From the NCBI GenBank assembly GCA_043748535.1, contig JAYTMY010000076.1, positions 1 to 9,274 of the forward strand: DNA of 9,274 nucleotides, given 5' to 3'. Of this stretch, positions 1 to 8,082 are shown piece after piece. Below the pieces are notes generated by a model. That model was not told the origin of the DNA. It did no database searches and was given only the letters and a program-made list of their open reading frames with translations. The DNA comes from CAMCSH01 sp043748535 (GTDB lineage: Bacteria > Verrucomicrobiota > Lentisphaeria > Lentisphaerales > Lentisphaeraceae). Each line of letters opens with the position of its first letter. Position 1 is the stretch's first letter. The position numbers and the translations under genes are program-made.

Positions 1-299
1 ACCCTCGCGGGTCCGCAGTTACGGGGTTACTCTGCCGGGTCTTCGGCAGGGAGCGGACTTGAACCGCTCGGACAGCGCGCCTTCACAGGCGCGCATCACA
101 CCGTCGCTTCGCGACGAGCAGCTCAAACTTGATTCGGAGTGATACAGGTCGAAATTTTCTGATTAACTCAAACAAGGGGTGTTTTTGACTTTCCCCCGTT
201 GTGTCCCCGTGGTGTCCCCTCGCCTTGACTTGCCGCCATTGCCAAAGCCTCGTTCCGCTTGCATCTTGTCGACATCTCAACCTCTGAAGGAATCTTGCG
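1..299. other. Left-edge stretch with no confident gene
   Basis: No protein gene can be assigned here. The frame starting at base 2 stays open to a TGA at 140-142, and 33 of its 46 codons end in G or C, so it could be the tail of a gene that starts outside the window. An overlapping frame is open almost as long, so this is weak. The first 120 bases hold four adjacent hairpins, described separately. From about 143 to 285 the sequence is pyrimidine-rich with no convincing -35/-10 pair. The ribosome binding site of elbB (GAAGGAA at 286-292) closes the stretch. Confidence 0.5.
30..116 (-). other. Cluster of four perfect hairpins, one tRNA T-arm-like
   Basis: Four short perfect inverted repeats abut one another. 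They are 32-37/44-49 (6 bp, 6-base loop), 51-56/64-69 (6 bp, 7-base loop), 75-81/88-94 (7 bp, 6-base loop) and 102-107/111-116 (6 bp, 3-base loop). Read on the minus strand, the second matches the conserved tRNA T-arm: a 5-bp stem around the GTTCAAGTC loop consensus. It is followed by seven bases (CCCTGCC) and a G, as a tRNA 3' half would be without encoded CCA. No matching 5' acceptor strand, D-arm or 7-base anticodon loop is present, so this is not an intact tRNA gene. It may be a tRNA remnant, an attachment-site fragment, or another structured RNA. Confidence 0.4.
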
Positions 300-956
300 A
301 TGTACAAGAAGATCGGCGTCATTCTCTCTGGCTGCGGCGTCTACGACGGCTCGGAAATTCACGAGTCGGTTCTCACCCTGCTGGCGATTGAACAACATGG
401 CGGCGAAGCCGTGATCATCGCCCCGGACATCTTACAGACCAAAGTCGTCGACCACCACACCGGCGCTCTACAGCCCGGCAGCCGCAGCATCCTGTCGGAA
501 GCCGCCCGCATCGCCCGCGGCCCAGTCCTGCCGATCGACCGGGTCAAGGCCCAGGATCTCGACGGCTTGATCATCCCCGGCGGCTTCGGCTCGGTCCTCA
601 ATCTCTGCGACTTCGCCAGCAAAGGCGCCGAGTGCAGTGCCGATGCGGCGAGCGCAAAATTGATCCGTGACATCCATGCTCTGCGTCGCCCCATCGGCGC
701 ACTCTGCATCTCCCCTGCCCTCATCGCCCGGGTTCTCGGCGATCAAGGCGTGCGCGTCACCATCGGTGACGACCCCGGCACCGCAGCCGCCCTCGAAGCC
801 ATGGGCGCGCATCACGAAAATGCCGCCGCCGACGCCATCGTCATCGATGAGCGCCACCGTCTCGTCAGCTGCCCCGCCTACATGAAGGCGAAGAACATGA
901 TCGAACTGTGGAGCGGCGTCAACCGTCTCGTCGGCAAGGTCTTAGAAATGGCGTGA
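300..956 (+). CDS. elbB: Isoprenoid biosynthesis glyoxalase ElbB (DJ-1/PfpI superfamily)
   Basis: This 218-residue protein matches the E. coli ElbB family (about 217 residues) along its whole length. It carries the family opening KKIGVILSGCGVYDGSEIHE, the PGGFG loop at residues 93-97, the nucleophile-elbow cysteine C136 in GALCISPA, and the CPAYM segment near 191-195. ElbB is a cytoplasmic class I glutamine amidotransferase-like protein; glyoxalase activity and a link to isoprenoid synthesis have been reported for E. coli ElbB, but its physiological role remains loosely defined. The ATG at 300 is preceded by GAAGGAA at 286-292 with good spacing, which fixes the start. It stands alone on the plus strand and converges with the PAP2-like gene; no terminator hairpin is obvious behind it. 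The family assignment is secure, the function less so. Confidence 0.95.
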   Translation: MYKKIGVILSGCGVYDGSEIHESVLTLLAIEQHGGEAVIIAPDILQTKVVDHHTGALQPGSRSILSEAARIARGPVLPIDRVKAQDLDGLIIPGGFGSVLNLCDFASKGAECSADAASAKLIRDIHALRRPIGALCISPALIARVLGDQGVRVTIGDDPGTAAALEAMGAHHENAAADAIVIDERHRLVSCPAYMKAKNMIELWSGVNRLVGKVLEMA

Positions 957-1031
957 AAAGGAAGTGGTTTTTGACGATAAGTTCGACGCCGAGCCGAAGG
1001 CCAATTGGTCCATGAAGTGAGCTCTCATAAG

Positions 1032-1052
1032 GACGCCTGACGCCTAACGCCT
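1032..1052. repeat. Short heptamer array, three units of (G/A)ACGCCT
   Basis: Three consecutive 7-base units start at 1032, 1039 and 1046. The third differs by one base (A for G at its first position). They lie between the convergent elbB and PAP2-like genes, 10 bases before a second and larger heptamer array of different sequence. The shared 7-base period of the two neighbouring arrays is unlikely to be chance. Confidence 0.75.
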
Positions 1053-1062
1053 GACCTTGTTC

Positions 1063-1118
<56 letters not shown>

Positions 1119-1132
<14 letters not shown>

Positions 1133-1727
1133 TTGCGGCCTTGCGTCGATAAAGAAACTCGGCCCCGGCGATTCCGGCGGCGGCGGCCAGCAGTCCGACA
1201 AAGATATCGACAGGCCGATGCTGCCAGGTGAAGGCGATGGAAGGCATACTCAAGATCAACAGGAAGGCCAAAGGCCAGCGCCAGCGTGGGCGATCGCGAC
1301 CGACAAACCAGACCGCCACCGCCGGCCCGACGCCGTGGGCGCAAGGCATGATGTTGCGCGGCGGATCAAAGGCCCAAAGGCAGCGATAAACCTCCTGCCA
1401 GAAGCCGCTCGGCATGTCGGGACGCGTCAGCATCGTCGGGCAGAGCTGCCACCACGGCATGACCAGCAGGTAGGCGCTGAGGTTTGCCAGGATGCAAGCG
1501 CGGAAAAGTCTGGCGTCGCGGATCACCACCGGCAGCAACCACGTGGCCACCAACATCACCGCATAAGGCAGGATGAAAGCTGGCACAAATGGCACCCAGT
1601 GAGGCATGGTCAGCTCCGTCGCCGAGCCGCCGCAACGGCTGATCAAGGTGTAGAGCCCCATCATCGGAAAGACGACGACGGTGTTGATCCAGAAACGCTG
1701 CCAAAGAGTGAGGTTGGGAGCGTTCAC
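1119..1727 (-). CDS. PAP2-like membrane phosphatase/phosphotransferase
   Basis: This 202-residue, strongly hydrophobic protein has about five to six membrane segments (near residues 15-30, 45-66, 76-92, 133-142, 151-161, 173-192 by eye). It resembles PAP2-superfamily lipid phosphatases of the inositolphosphotransferase/Aur1-like branch. The motif expected as PSxH reads MPCAHG, with H131. The third motif fits S163-x6-H170-x3-D174, with I164 where many family members have arginine. Substrate cannot be told from sequence. I chose the GTG start at 1725-1727 because it overlaps the preceding gene's stop by four bases (GTGA) and has a GGGGGA run upstream, implying translational coupling. An in-frame ATG at 1802 would add 25 residues inside the upstream gene. 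The C-terminus (TADR) and stop lie in the heptamer array. Confidence 0.7.
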
Positions 1728-2707
1728 CAAATCCCCCGTTCTTTGCGATCCTTGATCGCTCGCAGCAAATCCTCGACGCTTTTGAAGTGGCCAAAGAAAC
1801 ACTCGACGTGACCATCGCCGTAGAGGACTGGGCGAACTCCAGTGTCATAGCTTTGCCAGATGACCATAAACGGCTGAGAACTCATAGAAATCTTCTGATA
1901 TGGATCCTTTTCGTTGTAGAAGAATTTCGCGAGTTTTTTGGTTTCATCGGAAATATTCTCAATACCTAAAATCTCCTTGTAACTCAGCATTTTTGTTGAT
2001 GTTCCATCGGAGTAATATGAGTTTATATAGGATGAAATATTCTTAAGTTCTGCCATTTCTCTATGGGCTTCTGAGTGTCGACTAAGAAAAGGTTTTTTAT
2101 TCATAAACATGCATGCTCCGATGACAATTAATATAAATACAGAAACAATATTTACCCATGCCAATGATTTATAAATCTTGAAACGAATTTTCGCGACAAT
2201 CACTATGAAAGGAATAATGAGAAGAGGAGATGTCAAAGAGATGATAGAAATAAATTTCATTCCATCGTCGCCATAGTAGAATCCTCCTGGTAACAGTCCT
2301 GAATAATTACTGTATAGGATATTGGAGCGACCAACCAAGGTCATGGTTATGAGTAGTGTTGTTAGCAATGGGGCTAAACACACCCAGATGTACTTGGAAT
2401 GAAAATCGACTTCAATTCGATTTTTGTTTAGCCACTTGTAGATATTGCCATGGATGTAGCCAATTGAAGGTCCAAGAATTAAAAATAAGATGGGAGGGCC
2501 ACAGCTGACGCCTTCAAAGGCGAGAATGATAAACATCCACACCAGAATCCAGGACAGCAGATTAATCCTGTGCATCCAGGGGTTGTGGAACTCGTATGAA
2601 TTTGTCTCGAATTGGATTCTACAGTCAGAGCAAACCAATGCCTTATCCTCGCATTCTCCGAGGACGGACTTCTGGCACTGGGGACATTTGAATTCAACTT
2701 TCGACAT
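1724..2707 (-). CDS. Zinc-ribbon, multi-span membrane protein with DGHV C-terminal motif
   Basis: I do not recognise this 327-residue protein as a whole. Residues 8-29 form a CPxC...CSxC zinc ribbon (C8, C11, C26, C29). Five likely membrane segments follow (about 47-65, 70-88, 106-125, 153-172, 183-201), then a soluble region of about 125 residues. Near the end, VLYGDGHVECF (294-304) resembles the 'DGHVE' motif common at the C-termini of planctomycete and verrucomicrobial pseudopilin-like proteins. The central part is AT-rich (2101-2160 has 18 G+C in 60) and uses AAA, AAT and ATT codons freely, unlike both neighbours, while the last 45 codons return to local composition. This suggests acquired or mosaic DNA. 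The ATG at 2707 follows GAGGTGAAAC, a good ribosome binding site, 48 bases after sufB. Function is unknown. Confidence 0.75.
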   Translation of the reverse strand: MSKVEFKCPQCQKSVLGECEDKALVCSDCRIQFETNSYEFHNPWMHRINLLSWILVWMFIILAFEGVSCGPPILFLILGPSIGYIHGNIYKWLNKNRIEVDFHSKYIWVCLAPLLTTLLITMTLVGRSNILYSNYSGLLPGGFYYGDDGMKFISIISLTSPLLIIPFIVIVAKIRFKIYKSLAWVNIVSVFILIVIGACMFMNKKPFLSRHSEAHREMAELKNISSYINSYYSDGTSTKMLSYKEILGIENISDETKKLAKFFYNEKDPYQKISMSSQPFMVIWQSYDTGVRPVLYGDGHVECFFGHFKSVEDLLRAIKDRKERGIW

Positions 2708-2755
2708 GTTTCACCTCGACCTCCATGATAGCGAAGTCGAGATCAAAACACAAGC

Positions 2756-4185
<1,430 letters not shown>

Positions 4186-4186
<1 letters not shown>

Positions 4187-4671
4187 CACATCACCTCGAC
4201 TTCTTCGATGGTGGCCGAGCGGGTCGCGGCGCGGCGCAGGGACTCGGCGGAGAAGGCGGCCGGGTTGGCCTTGAACAGCTCGGCGACGCTGAGCTGGGAG
4301 AAGAAATTGCGGAGCTGGTGGTTCAAGGCGGTCATCGGGGTGAGGATGTTGCAGGTTCCGAGCATGGCGCAATCGGCTTTGTCCTCGGAGAGGCAAGAGG
4401 CGACGGCGACCGGCTCGACGGTGGTTTCGATCAGATCGAGAACGGAAATATCTTTGAAATCACGGCCCAGACGGTAGCCGCCGTGCGGACCTTTTTCGGA
4501 TTGCAGGATGCCGCTGGCGGCGAGGCGCTGGAGGACGCGGGACACCAGGTCGAAAGGAGCCTGGTAGGTGTCGCAGATCTCCTTGGCGCTGACCAGGCAG
4601 CTGCTGTCGCGGTCCTGCATGTGGCGCAGGGCGATCAGGGCGTATTCCACTTTCCGATTGATTTTGAACAT
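4186..4671 (-). CDS. Rrf2/IscR-type transcriptional regulator of the suf locus
   Basis: This 161-residue protein is an Rrf2-family regulator. The N-terminal winged helix (about residues 1-75) begins MFKINRKVEYALIAL and has the helix-turn-helix near 26-50 and the wing at GPHGGYRLGR (61-70). Three cysteines, C93, C101 and C107, are placed where IscR-like proteins bind a [2Fe-2S] cluster, but the spacing here is C-x7-C-x5-C rather than the C-x5-C-x5-C of E. coli IscR. H118 lies 11 residues further on. The gene is first in the cluster and overlaps the sufB start by one base, so the two proteins should be made together, fitting cluster-sensing feedback on Suf assembly. It could equally be called SufR-like; the name cannot be decided without phylogeny. 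Confidence 0.92.
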
Positions 4672-4714
4672 CTAAAGCATTCCGGGGTCGATTCAGTCGT
4701 ATTTGAGCGGCGCA

Positions 4715-4743
4715 AGAATACCGCGACTGTGCGGAAGGCGCAA
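4715..4743 (-). promoter_or_regulatory. Candidate sigma-70-type promoter for the rrf2-sufB cluster
   Basis: Read on the minus strand, TTGCGC (4738-4743) and TATTCT (4715-4720) are separated by exactly 17 bases, 44 bases before the regulator's ATG. Matches to the consensus are three of six and four of six. Position and spacing are good; sequence match is moderate. Confidence 0.4.
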
Positions 4744-4761
4744 GAGGGCACCTTGAGTCTA

Positions 4762-4779
4762 TGTCATTTCAAGCTGACA
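4762..4779. promoter_or_regulatory. Inverted repeat upstream of rrf2, possible operator
   Basis: TGTCA (4762-4766) and TGACA (4775-4779) form a perfect dyad with an 8-base spacer. It lies about 20 bases upstream of the candidate -35 element. It does not match the published IscR type 1 or type 2 motifs. A role as operator for the Rrf2 protein is only a guess from position. Confidence 0.25.
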
Positions 4780-4864
4780 AGAACTACGACCCATGTGCCA
4801 TCCCCCAGTAATTGATCAGAAAAAAACGACCCCTTGCGGAGCCGCTTTTAACCTCTCGGAACAG

Positions 4865-4907
4865 AAGCCCACCGGCTGAAGCCGGGACTACAAACTTGGG
4901 CTCAAAA
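4865..4907 (-). repeat. 3'-end-associated hairpin repeat, copy 1 (after serS)
   Basis: The core CCGGCTGAAGCCGG (4872-4885) is a perfect 6-bp hairpin with a 2-base loop. In serS orientation it is preceded by TTTTGAGCCCAAGTTTGTAG. The first 39 bases of the unit match copy 2 at 8568-8610 at 36 positions. It begins 16 bases past the serS stop codon and overlaps the terminator-like hairpin. Confidence 0.85.
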
Positions 4908-4919
4908 CGAGGAACTCGT
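4904..4919 (-). terminator. Terminator-like hairpin after serS
   Basis: On the minus strand ACGAG-TTC-CTCGT (4907-4919) is followed by three further T residues, beginning four bases after the serS stop. The stem is only 5 bp and the T-run short, so it is a weak intrinsic terminator. The downstream CCGG hairpin may help end or protect the transcript. Confidence 0.45.
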
Positions 4920-4922
4920 GAC

Positions 4923-6200
4923 TTATTTCTTGACCGGCGGGATCTCGCGGCGTCCGCCCATGTAGGGGACGAGGACGTCGGGGATGTCGATACCGCCGTC
5001 GTCGCGCTGGTAGGTTTCGAGGATGGCGATCATAATCCGCGGCAGGGCGAGGCCGGAGCCGTTGAGGGTGTGACAGAGTTGCGGCTTGGCGCCTTTTTCG
5101 GCGCGGAAGCGCAGTTGCAGGCGACGGGCCTGGAAGTCTTCGAAGTTGGAGCAGGACGAGACTTCGAGGAAGCGGCCGACGCCGGGAGCCCAAGCTTCGA
5201 TGTCGTAGCACTTGGCGGCGCCGAATCCGATGTCGCCCGTGCACAGCTCGAGGACACGGTAGTGCAGACCCAGCTGCTGCAGCAGATGCTCGGCATCGGC
5301 GACCAGGAGCTCAAGCTCGGTGTAGGATTGCGACGGCTCGACGATCTTGACCAATTCGATCTTGGAGAACTGGTGGACTCGGAGGATGCCGCGGGTGTCT
5401 TTGCCGGCGGCACCGGCTTCGCGGCGGAAGCAGGGAGTGAAGGCGGCGAGCTGCAGGGGCAGCTGATCCTTGTCGAGAATTTCGTCGGCGTAGATGTTGG
5501 TCAAGGGCACTTCGGCGGTGGGGATGAGCCAGAAGTCGTCGGTGACCTTGTAGAGATCGTCGGCGAATTTCGGCAGCTGGCCGGTGCCGGTCATGGTTTT
5601 TTCATTGACCATGAAGGGGACCCAGTGCTCGGTGTAGCCGTGTTCGCTGGCCTTGTCGAGGAAGAAGTTGATCAGGGCGCGTTCGAGCTGGGCGCCGGCG
5701 CCGCGGAGGAGTTCGAAGCCGGAGCCGGAGAGTTTGACGCCGCGCTCGAGATCGAGGATGTTGAGCTCTTTGCCGAGGTCCCAGTGGGCCTTGGGCGCGA
5801 AGCTCAGTTCAGGTTTGGTGCCCCAGGTGCGGACTTCCTTGTTGCCGTGTTCGTCGCTGCCGACGGGAGTGCTGTCGGAGCAGGGGTTGGGCAGGCGCAG
5901 CAGTTCGTCGTTGAGAAGCTTTAGGGAAACCTCGGACTCGGCGTTGAGAGCGGTGATTTCGTCGCCGGATTTGCGCACCTGTTCCTGTGCGGCGGAAGCA
6001 TCGCCGCCAGCCTTTTTGATCTTGCCGATCTCTTCGGAAGCCTTTTTGCGCTGCGCCTGCAGCTCTTCGGCGCGGCACAGGGTGGCGCGGTAATCGGCAT
6101 CGATCTTGAGCAGGCGGGAGACGTCGACGCTGAGGCCGCGCTCGGCCCATTTCTTCTGGAAGAATTCCGGTTGCTCACGCAGGCGCTTGATGTCGATCAT
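4923..6200 (-). CDS. serS: Seryl-tRNA synthetase
   Basis: This cytoplasmic class II aminoacyl-tRNA synthetase charges tRNA-Ser (and tRNA-Sec where present) with serine. The 425 residues equal the normal bacterial length. Residues 1-100 form the two-helix coiled-coil arm that contacts the long variable arm of tRNA-Ser. The serine-binding TAE loop is at 228-230, motif 2 at FRREAGAAGKDTRG (258-271), and motif 3 at LNGSGLALPR (379-388). The ATG at 6198-6200 is chosen because AGGA stands seven bases ahead and the MIDIKRLRE opening is typical. An in-frame ATG four codons upstream lacks a ribosome binding site. The gene is monocistronic and diverges from the thioredoxin-fold operon across 222 bases. 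No T-box leader features are visible. Confidence 0.97.
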   Translation of the reverse strand: MIDIKRLREQPEFFQKKWAERGLSVDVSRLLKIDADYRATLCRAEELQAQRKKASEEIGKIKKAGGDASAAQEQVRKSGDEITALNAESEVSLKLLNDELLRLPNPCSDSTPVGSDEHGNKEVRTWGTKPELSFAPKAHWDLGKELNILDLERGVKLSGSGFELLRGAGAQLERALINFFLDKASEHGYTEHWVPFMVNEKTMTGTGQLPKFADDLYKVTDDFWLIPTAEVPLTNIYADEILDKDQLPLQLAAFTPCFRREAGAAGKDTRGILRVHQFSKIELVKIVEPSQSYTELELLVADAEHLLQQLGLHYRVLELCTGDIGFGAAKCYDIEAWAPGVGRFLEVSSCSNFEDFQARRLQLRFRAEKGAKPQLCHTLNGSGLALPRIMIAILETYQRDDGGIDIPDVLVPYMGGRREIPPVKK

Positions 6201-6422
6201 GGTTTTCCTCATGGGGGCTGATGGTGAAAATGAGGCGCTAAGGTAGCCTCGGATGCCTCTTGTCGCCACTGACAAAGAGGGGACAGCTTGATTATGAATC
6301 CGGGAAGATCGGGGAAATCTGATTTTTTCTTCCGACCAGCCGAGGGATGAGGTGATCTGGCGTGTATTCCCCATCGAACGCGTTCATCCCCCTCCACCCC
6401 AAAAAAACCCGGAAAAGCCACC

Positions 6423-7463
6423 ATGTACTTCAGCACTCTCATCGCTCTGCCGCTCTTTTTCCAAGCTCCGGCCAGTGACGCCGCAGCGACCAGCCCCGCC
6501 CCGGCTGCCCAGGTACAATCACAAGCCCTTGCCGTCGGTTCGACCGCCCCGGCTTTGACCATCAGCAAATGGCTCAAGGGCACCGCCGTCGACAAGCTCG
6601 ACCCCAAGGCCACCTACATCATCGAATGCTGGGCCACCTGGTGCGGTCCGTGTGTCGATTCGCTGCCCCATCTCAATGAGCTTGCCAAGGACTACAAAGA
6701 CAAGGTGCAGGTGCTCGCCATCAACGTCTGGGACAAGCCCAATGCGGCGGAGAATTTCCTCGCCAAAAACGGCAAGGATTTCGTCTTCGCGGTGGCCTAT
6801 GACGGCGCCGATGAAAACGCCCCCTTCGCCAAAAACTGGCTAATGCCTGCCGGCATCAATGGCATCCCCACCGCCTTCATCGTCCATCAAGGTAAAATCG
6901 CCGCGATCTTGCACCCTGACCTGATCTCGAAAGAAATGCTCAATGCCCTGGTTGCGAATGACACCGCCAAATTCAAAGAGGTCTACGACGCGGCTGTGGC
7001 GGCAGACGACAAGGAAGAGGAGGAAGAGGAAGAGGAAGAGGCCATGGACACCGCTGGTTTGGAAGAGTCGGTTTTTAACGTCAGCCCTCAGGTCGCCAAG
7101 CTCGGTTTGGAGAATGTCCTTTCCGGCCTTGCCTTCACCCTGGAAGCTTCTGATAAAAACTATCAGCCGGCTCCCGGCAGCTTCTCCTTTCATGAACCCA
7201 CCGGATTGCTCTACTTTCGCGGCACAGAATCGCAACTCGCTTTGGTCAAAAAAGCCCTCAAAGAACTGGCTAAATCCGACGCAACCGAAGGCAAAGAAGC
7301 CGAGAGCAATGAAGAAGAAATGAATGAGGAAGAAGGCGAGAACGAGAACGAAGAAGGCGAAGAAGGCGAGGGCAATGAAGAAATGAATGAGGAAGAAGGC
7401 GAGAACGAGAACGAAGAAACGTCCGCCACCCCGGTGACAAAGCCCCTCATGGCAGCAGTTTAA
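6423..7463 (+). CDS. Secreted TlpA/ResA-like thioredoxin-fold protein with acidic repeat tail
   Basis: This 346-residue protein opens with a short hydrophobic signal-like segment (about residues 3-13), then an Ala/Pro-rich stretch. Residues 38-180 form a TlpA/ResA-like thioredoxin domain, with active-site WCGPC (C74, C77) and the cis-proline loop GIPT (P149), so it should act as a thiol-disulfide oxidoreductase outside the cytoplasm. Nine consecutive glutamates (198-206) link to a second small domain (about 213-284; SFSFHEPTGLLYFRGTESQ) that I cannot name. The tail (296-332) is nearly all E, N and G and includes a duplicated block. It is the first gene of an apparent operon: the sigma factor starts 22 bases after its stop. 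The ATG has only GGAAAA nearby as ribosome binding site, so the start is plausible but not certain. No lipobox cysteine is seen. Confidence 0.85.
   Translation: MYFSTLIALPLFFQAPASDAAATSPAPAAQVQSQALAVGSTAPALTISKWLKGTAVDKLDPKATYIIECWATWCGPCVDSLPHLNELAKDYKDKVQVLAINVWDKPNAAENFLAKNGKDFVFAVAYDGADENAPFAKNWLMPAGINGIPTAFIVHQGKIAAILHPDLISKEMLNALVANDTAKFKEVYDAAVAADDKEEEEEEEEEAMDTAGLEESVFNVSPQVAKLGLENVLSGLAFTLEASDKNYQPAPGSFSFHEPTGLLYFRGTESQLALVKKALKELAKSDATEGKEAESNEEEMNEEEGENENEEGEEGEGNEEMNEEEGENENEETSATPVTKPLMAAV
7314..7418 (+). repeat. 42-base direct repeat in the acidic tail
   Basis: Bases 7314-7355 and 7377-7418 are identical and separated by 21 bases, giving a 63-base (21-codon) period. They encode two copies of EEMNEEEGENENEE. 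The match is exact at DNA level, including synonymous positions, which points to a recent duplication. Further GAA/GAG-rich sequence (7014-7040) encodes the nine-glutamate linker. Confidence 0.9.
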
Positions 7464-7470
7464 CTGGCAT

Positions 7471-7478
7471 AAGGAGGG
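7471..7478 (+). promoter_or_regulatory. Strong ribosome binding site of the sigma factor gene
   Basis: AAGGAGGG ends seven bases before the ATG at 7486, a near-perfect Shine-Dalgarno match. It selects this ATG over the in-frame ATG at 7543. It is much stronger than the site of the preceding gene. Confidence 0.85.
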
Positions 7479-7485
7479 AGCGATT

Positions 7486-8082
7486 ATGGACACTGCGACA
7501 GGCAGCTTGGCTATTTCCGCTCCCTCGTGCTTTCCTGGCATGTTGACCGCCACCCGCGTTGACGAGATCAGCCGTCTCACTCGTGGCTTGAGCGAAGGCA
7601 GCGAAAGCGCCTTCCTTGAGCTTCATGCCGAGTGGGCGCCGCGACTTTATCGCTACCTCTACACCTGCAGCCGCGGCGACGCCACGGCGGCCTCCGAATG
7701 CCTCCAGGACACCATGATCCGCGTCGCCCGTTACGCCCGTCCTTTCGACCATGAAGACGCCTTCTGGAAATGGCTCTGCCTGCTGGCCCGTCAGACCTTG
7801 GTCAACCGCTGGAAAGCCAATCGCCGTTACGTCCCTCTAGAGCATGACGATCGAGTCGTGCCGAGCCGTGGTCTGCCGCCAGATCTGGCGGACGCCTTAC
7901 AGCGGGCCATGAGCGACCTCGACGAAGATGAAAAAGACATGCTCCGCGACTATTACTGGGAAGATGACAGCCAAGATCAAATTGGCGAAAAAATGGGCCT
8001 CAGCCGCAAGGCGGTAGAGTCCCGGCTCGCCCGTCTGCGAGATCGGCTGAAACTCAAAATCAGGGAGATCCTGCAATCATGA
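7486..8082 (+). CDS. ECF-type sigma-70 family RNA polymerase sigma factor
   Basis: This 198-residue protein has the two-domain plan of ECF sigma factors. Sigma region 2 spans about residues 33-112, with ECLQDTMIRVARY and FWKWLCLLARQTLVNRWKANRR covering the -10 and core-binding helices. A short linker (113-133) follows, then region 4 at about 136-192, with helix-turn-helix QIGEKMGLSRKAVESRLARLR (165-185). It would direct RNA polymerase to a dedicated set of promoters. The start is fixed by the AAGGAGGG site. The stop overlaps the next start by four bases (ATGA), so the downstream membrane protein is translationally coupled, as cognate sigma regulators often are. The N-terminal 25 residues are not part of the conserved fold. 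The sigma family call is firm; the subgroup is not assigned. Confidence 0.93.
   Translation: MDTATGSLAISAPSCFPGMLTATRVDEISRLTRGLSEGSESAFLELHAEWAPRLYRYLYTCSRGDATAASECLQDTMIRVARYARPFDHEDAFWKWLCLLARQTLVNRWKANRRYVPLEHDDRVVPSRGLPPDLADALQRAMSDLDEDEKDMLRDYYWEDDSQDQIGEKMGLSRKAVESRLARLRDRLKLKIREILQS

Noticed and set aside
30..120. Intact tRNA gene on the minus strand (anticodon GTG or similar)
   Set aside because: The T-arm fits, but the next stem has a 6-base loop instead of 7, no D-arm fits, and there is no 5' strand to pair with CCCTGCC.
2..142. Tail of a protein gene ending at the TGA at 140-142
   Set aside because: The frame is open from the window edge with fairly GC-rich third positions, but a second frame is open nearly as long, no domain is recognisable in 46 codons, and the same bases form four hairpins.
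1218..1811. Plus-strand open frame opposite the PAP2-like gene
   Set aside because: Its translation is rich in R, H, Q and P with no domain, while the minus strand encodes a coherent membrane protein with conserved motifs.
4812..5924. Plus-strand open frame of 370 codons opposite serS
   Set aside because: It is antisense to a full-length seryl-tRNA synthetase, with a biased translation and no recognisable domain.
6201..6422. Promoters or a T-box leader in the divergent serS/thioredoxin-fold intergenic region
   Set aside because: CATAAT on the minus strand (6291-6296) and scattered GGAAA/CGAC on the plus strand lack acceptable partner elements, and no T-box anti-terminator sequence is visible.
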